This document shows, piece after piece, positions 55,044-55,469 of a DNA stretch of 55,469 nt. The stretch lies in the NCBI RefSeq assembly GCF_003788695.1, contig NZ_RARA01000026.1, positions 33,582-89,050 on the forward strand, in the 5' to 3' direction. The notes under the pieces were generated by a model. That model was not told the origin of the DNA, did not search any database, and worked only from the letters and a program-made list of their open reading frames with translations. A program made the translations under genes and the position numbers. This DNA is from Candidatus Cardinium hertigii (GTDB taxonomy: Bacteria > Bacteroidota > Bacteroidia > Cytophagales_A > Amoebophilaceae). Positions within the stretch are counted from its first letter, which is position 1. Every line of letters starts with the position of its first letter.

Positions 55044-55469
55044 ATGCAAATTCCCATTATTAATCGATCACACCATCCATTACCTACTCATGCTACAGTA
55101 GGGGCTAGTGGCATGGATTTACGTGCCTTTACAGATGAGCCTATTGTGTTGGATCCCTGGCACAGGGTATTGATTGATACAGGGCTTTCGATTGCTTTAC
55201 CAAAGGGGTATGAGGCTCAAGTACGGTCACGTAGTGGATTGGCATTAAAGTTTGGTGTGGCTGTTTTAAATAGCCCTGGGACGATTGACGCAGATTATAG
55301 AGGGGAAATAAAAATATTGCTTATTAACTTATCTTTTCAACCCTTTATGGTGCAGGATGGGGCAAGAATAGCACAGCTGATAATAGCAAAATATGAGCCG
55401 ATCTCTTGGCAAGTGGTATCTGTTCTTGATGAAACGGCGAGGGGAGAGGCAGGGCATGGAAGTACTGGA
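55044..55469 (+). CDS. dut: dUTP diphosphatase (cut by window end)
   Basis: 142 codons are visible of a normal trimeric dUTPase of about 145. Motif 1 is ASGMDLRA (24-31), motif 2 RSRSGLALK, motif 3 [10 protein letters not shown] with the catalytic Asp and uracil-binding Tyr, and motif 4 GARIAQLII. The frame ends within motif 5 ([11 protein letters not shown]), so only the last residues are missing. Motif 5 normally reads GxGGFGSTG; here Glu and His replace Gly/Phe, and the Phe that stacks on uracil is absent. It hydrolyses dUTP to dUMP, the thyA substrate. Confidence 0.93.
   Translation, partial: MQIPIINRSHHPLPTHATVGASGMDLRAFTDEPIVLDPWHRVLIDTGLSIALPKGYEAQVRSRSGLALKFGVAVLNSPGTIDADYRGEIKILLINLSFQPFMVQDGARIAQLIIAKYEPISWQVVSVLDETARGEAGHGSTG

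Overview
The window looks like the genome of an AT-rich, reduced member of the Bacteroidetes that lives inside host cells. The best fit is 'Candidatus Cardinium' or a close relative in the Amoebophilaceae. This rests on gene content (DUF6048-like and DUF3108 proteins, the rpsU-xerC pair, and a pheT/coiled-coil/zapA block), on a Bacteroidetes-type promoter (TTTG, 19 bp, TATCTTTG) in front of the 23S gene, and on C4-dicarboxylate import plus malic enzyme. Dense repeats and an IS66 fragment also fit. The organism call is an inference; no database was searched.

Layout. 1-4.8 kb: IS66 transposase fragment, repeat, glycosyltransferase, YbaB, and two paralogous Dcu-type transporters, one diverged and carrying a GC-rich palindromic insertion. 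5.5-10.6 kb: mnmE-truA, a CPA1 K+/H+ antiporter, ychF. 10.6-13.1 kb: a repeat-bounded pair of a eukaryote-like phosphatidylinositol synthase and a YcgN-type cysteine-cluster protein. 13.1-18.6 kb: an exported ClpP-like protein, tRNA-Gln(UUG), and a 1161-residue fusion of sodium:solute symporter, degenerate histidine kinase and SpoT-type HD hydrolase. 19.2-23.8 kb: three lipoproteins, two of which share a leader and an upstream palindrome. 24-27.5 kb: 5S and 23S rRNA without 16S, with promoter, boxA-like site, processing stem and terminator all readable. 27.9-30 kb: thyA, a phosphodiesterase, tatD. 30.4-36.1 kb: a five-gene MacAB/TolC-type export operon. 36-39.7 kb: xerC, rpsU, hflX. 40.2-46.1 kb: prmC, a beta-barrel protein, ppx/gppA, pheT, a ZapB-like protein, zapA. 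46.4-51 kb: malic enzyme, dusB, recQ. 51-55.5 kb: an orphan lipoprotein, DUF3108, gatA, dut (cut by the window end).

The intergenic space is dominated by one repeat family, called RA here. A full copy is about 470 bp and is nearly one large imperfect palindrome. It starts and ends with GTATCCGTTCA-type inverted repeats. Copies differ in the middle of the stem, but the two arms change together, so the hairpin rather than its sequence seems to be kept. A second 92-bp element (R2) sits four times inside RA termini, flanked by what reads as a 10-bp target duplication. Nearly all copies lie at 3' ends of genes, in several cases between convergent genes.

The strongest leads are the eukaryote-like phosphatidylinositol synthase, the transporter/kinase/alarmone-hydrolase fusion, the covarying RA hairpins with nested R2, the exported ClpP-like protein, and the shared lipoprotein leader-operator cassette.
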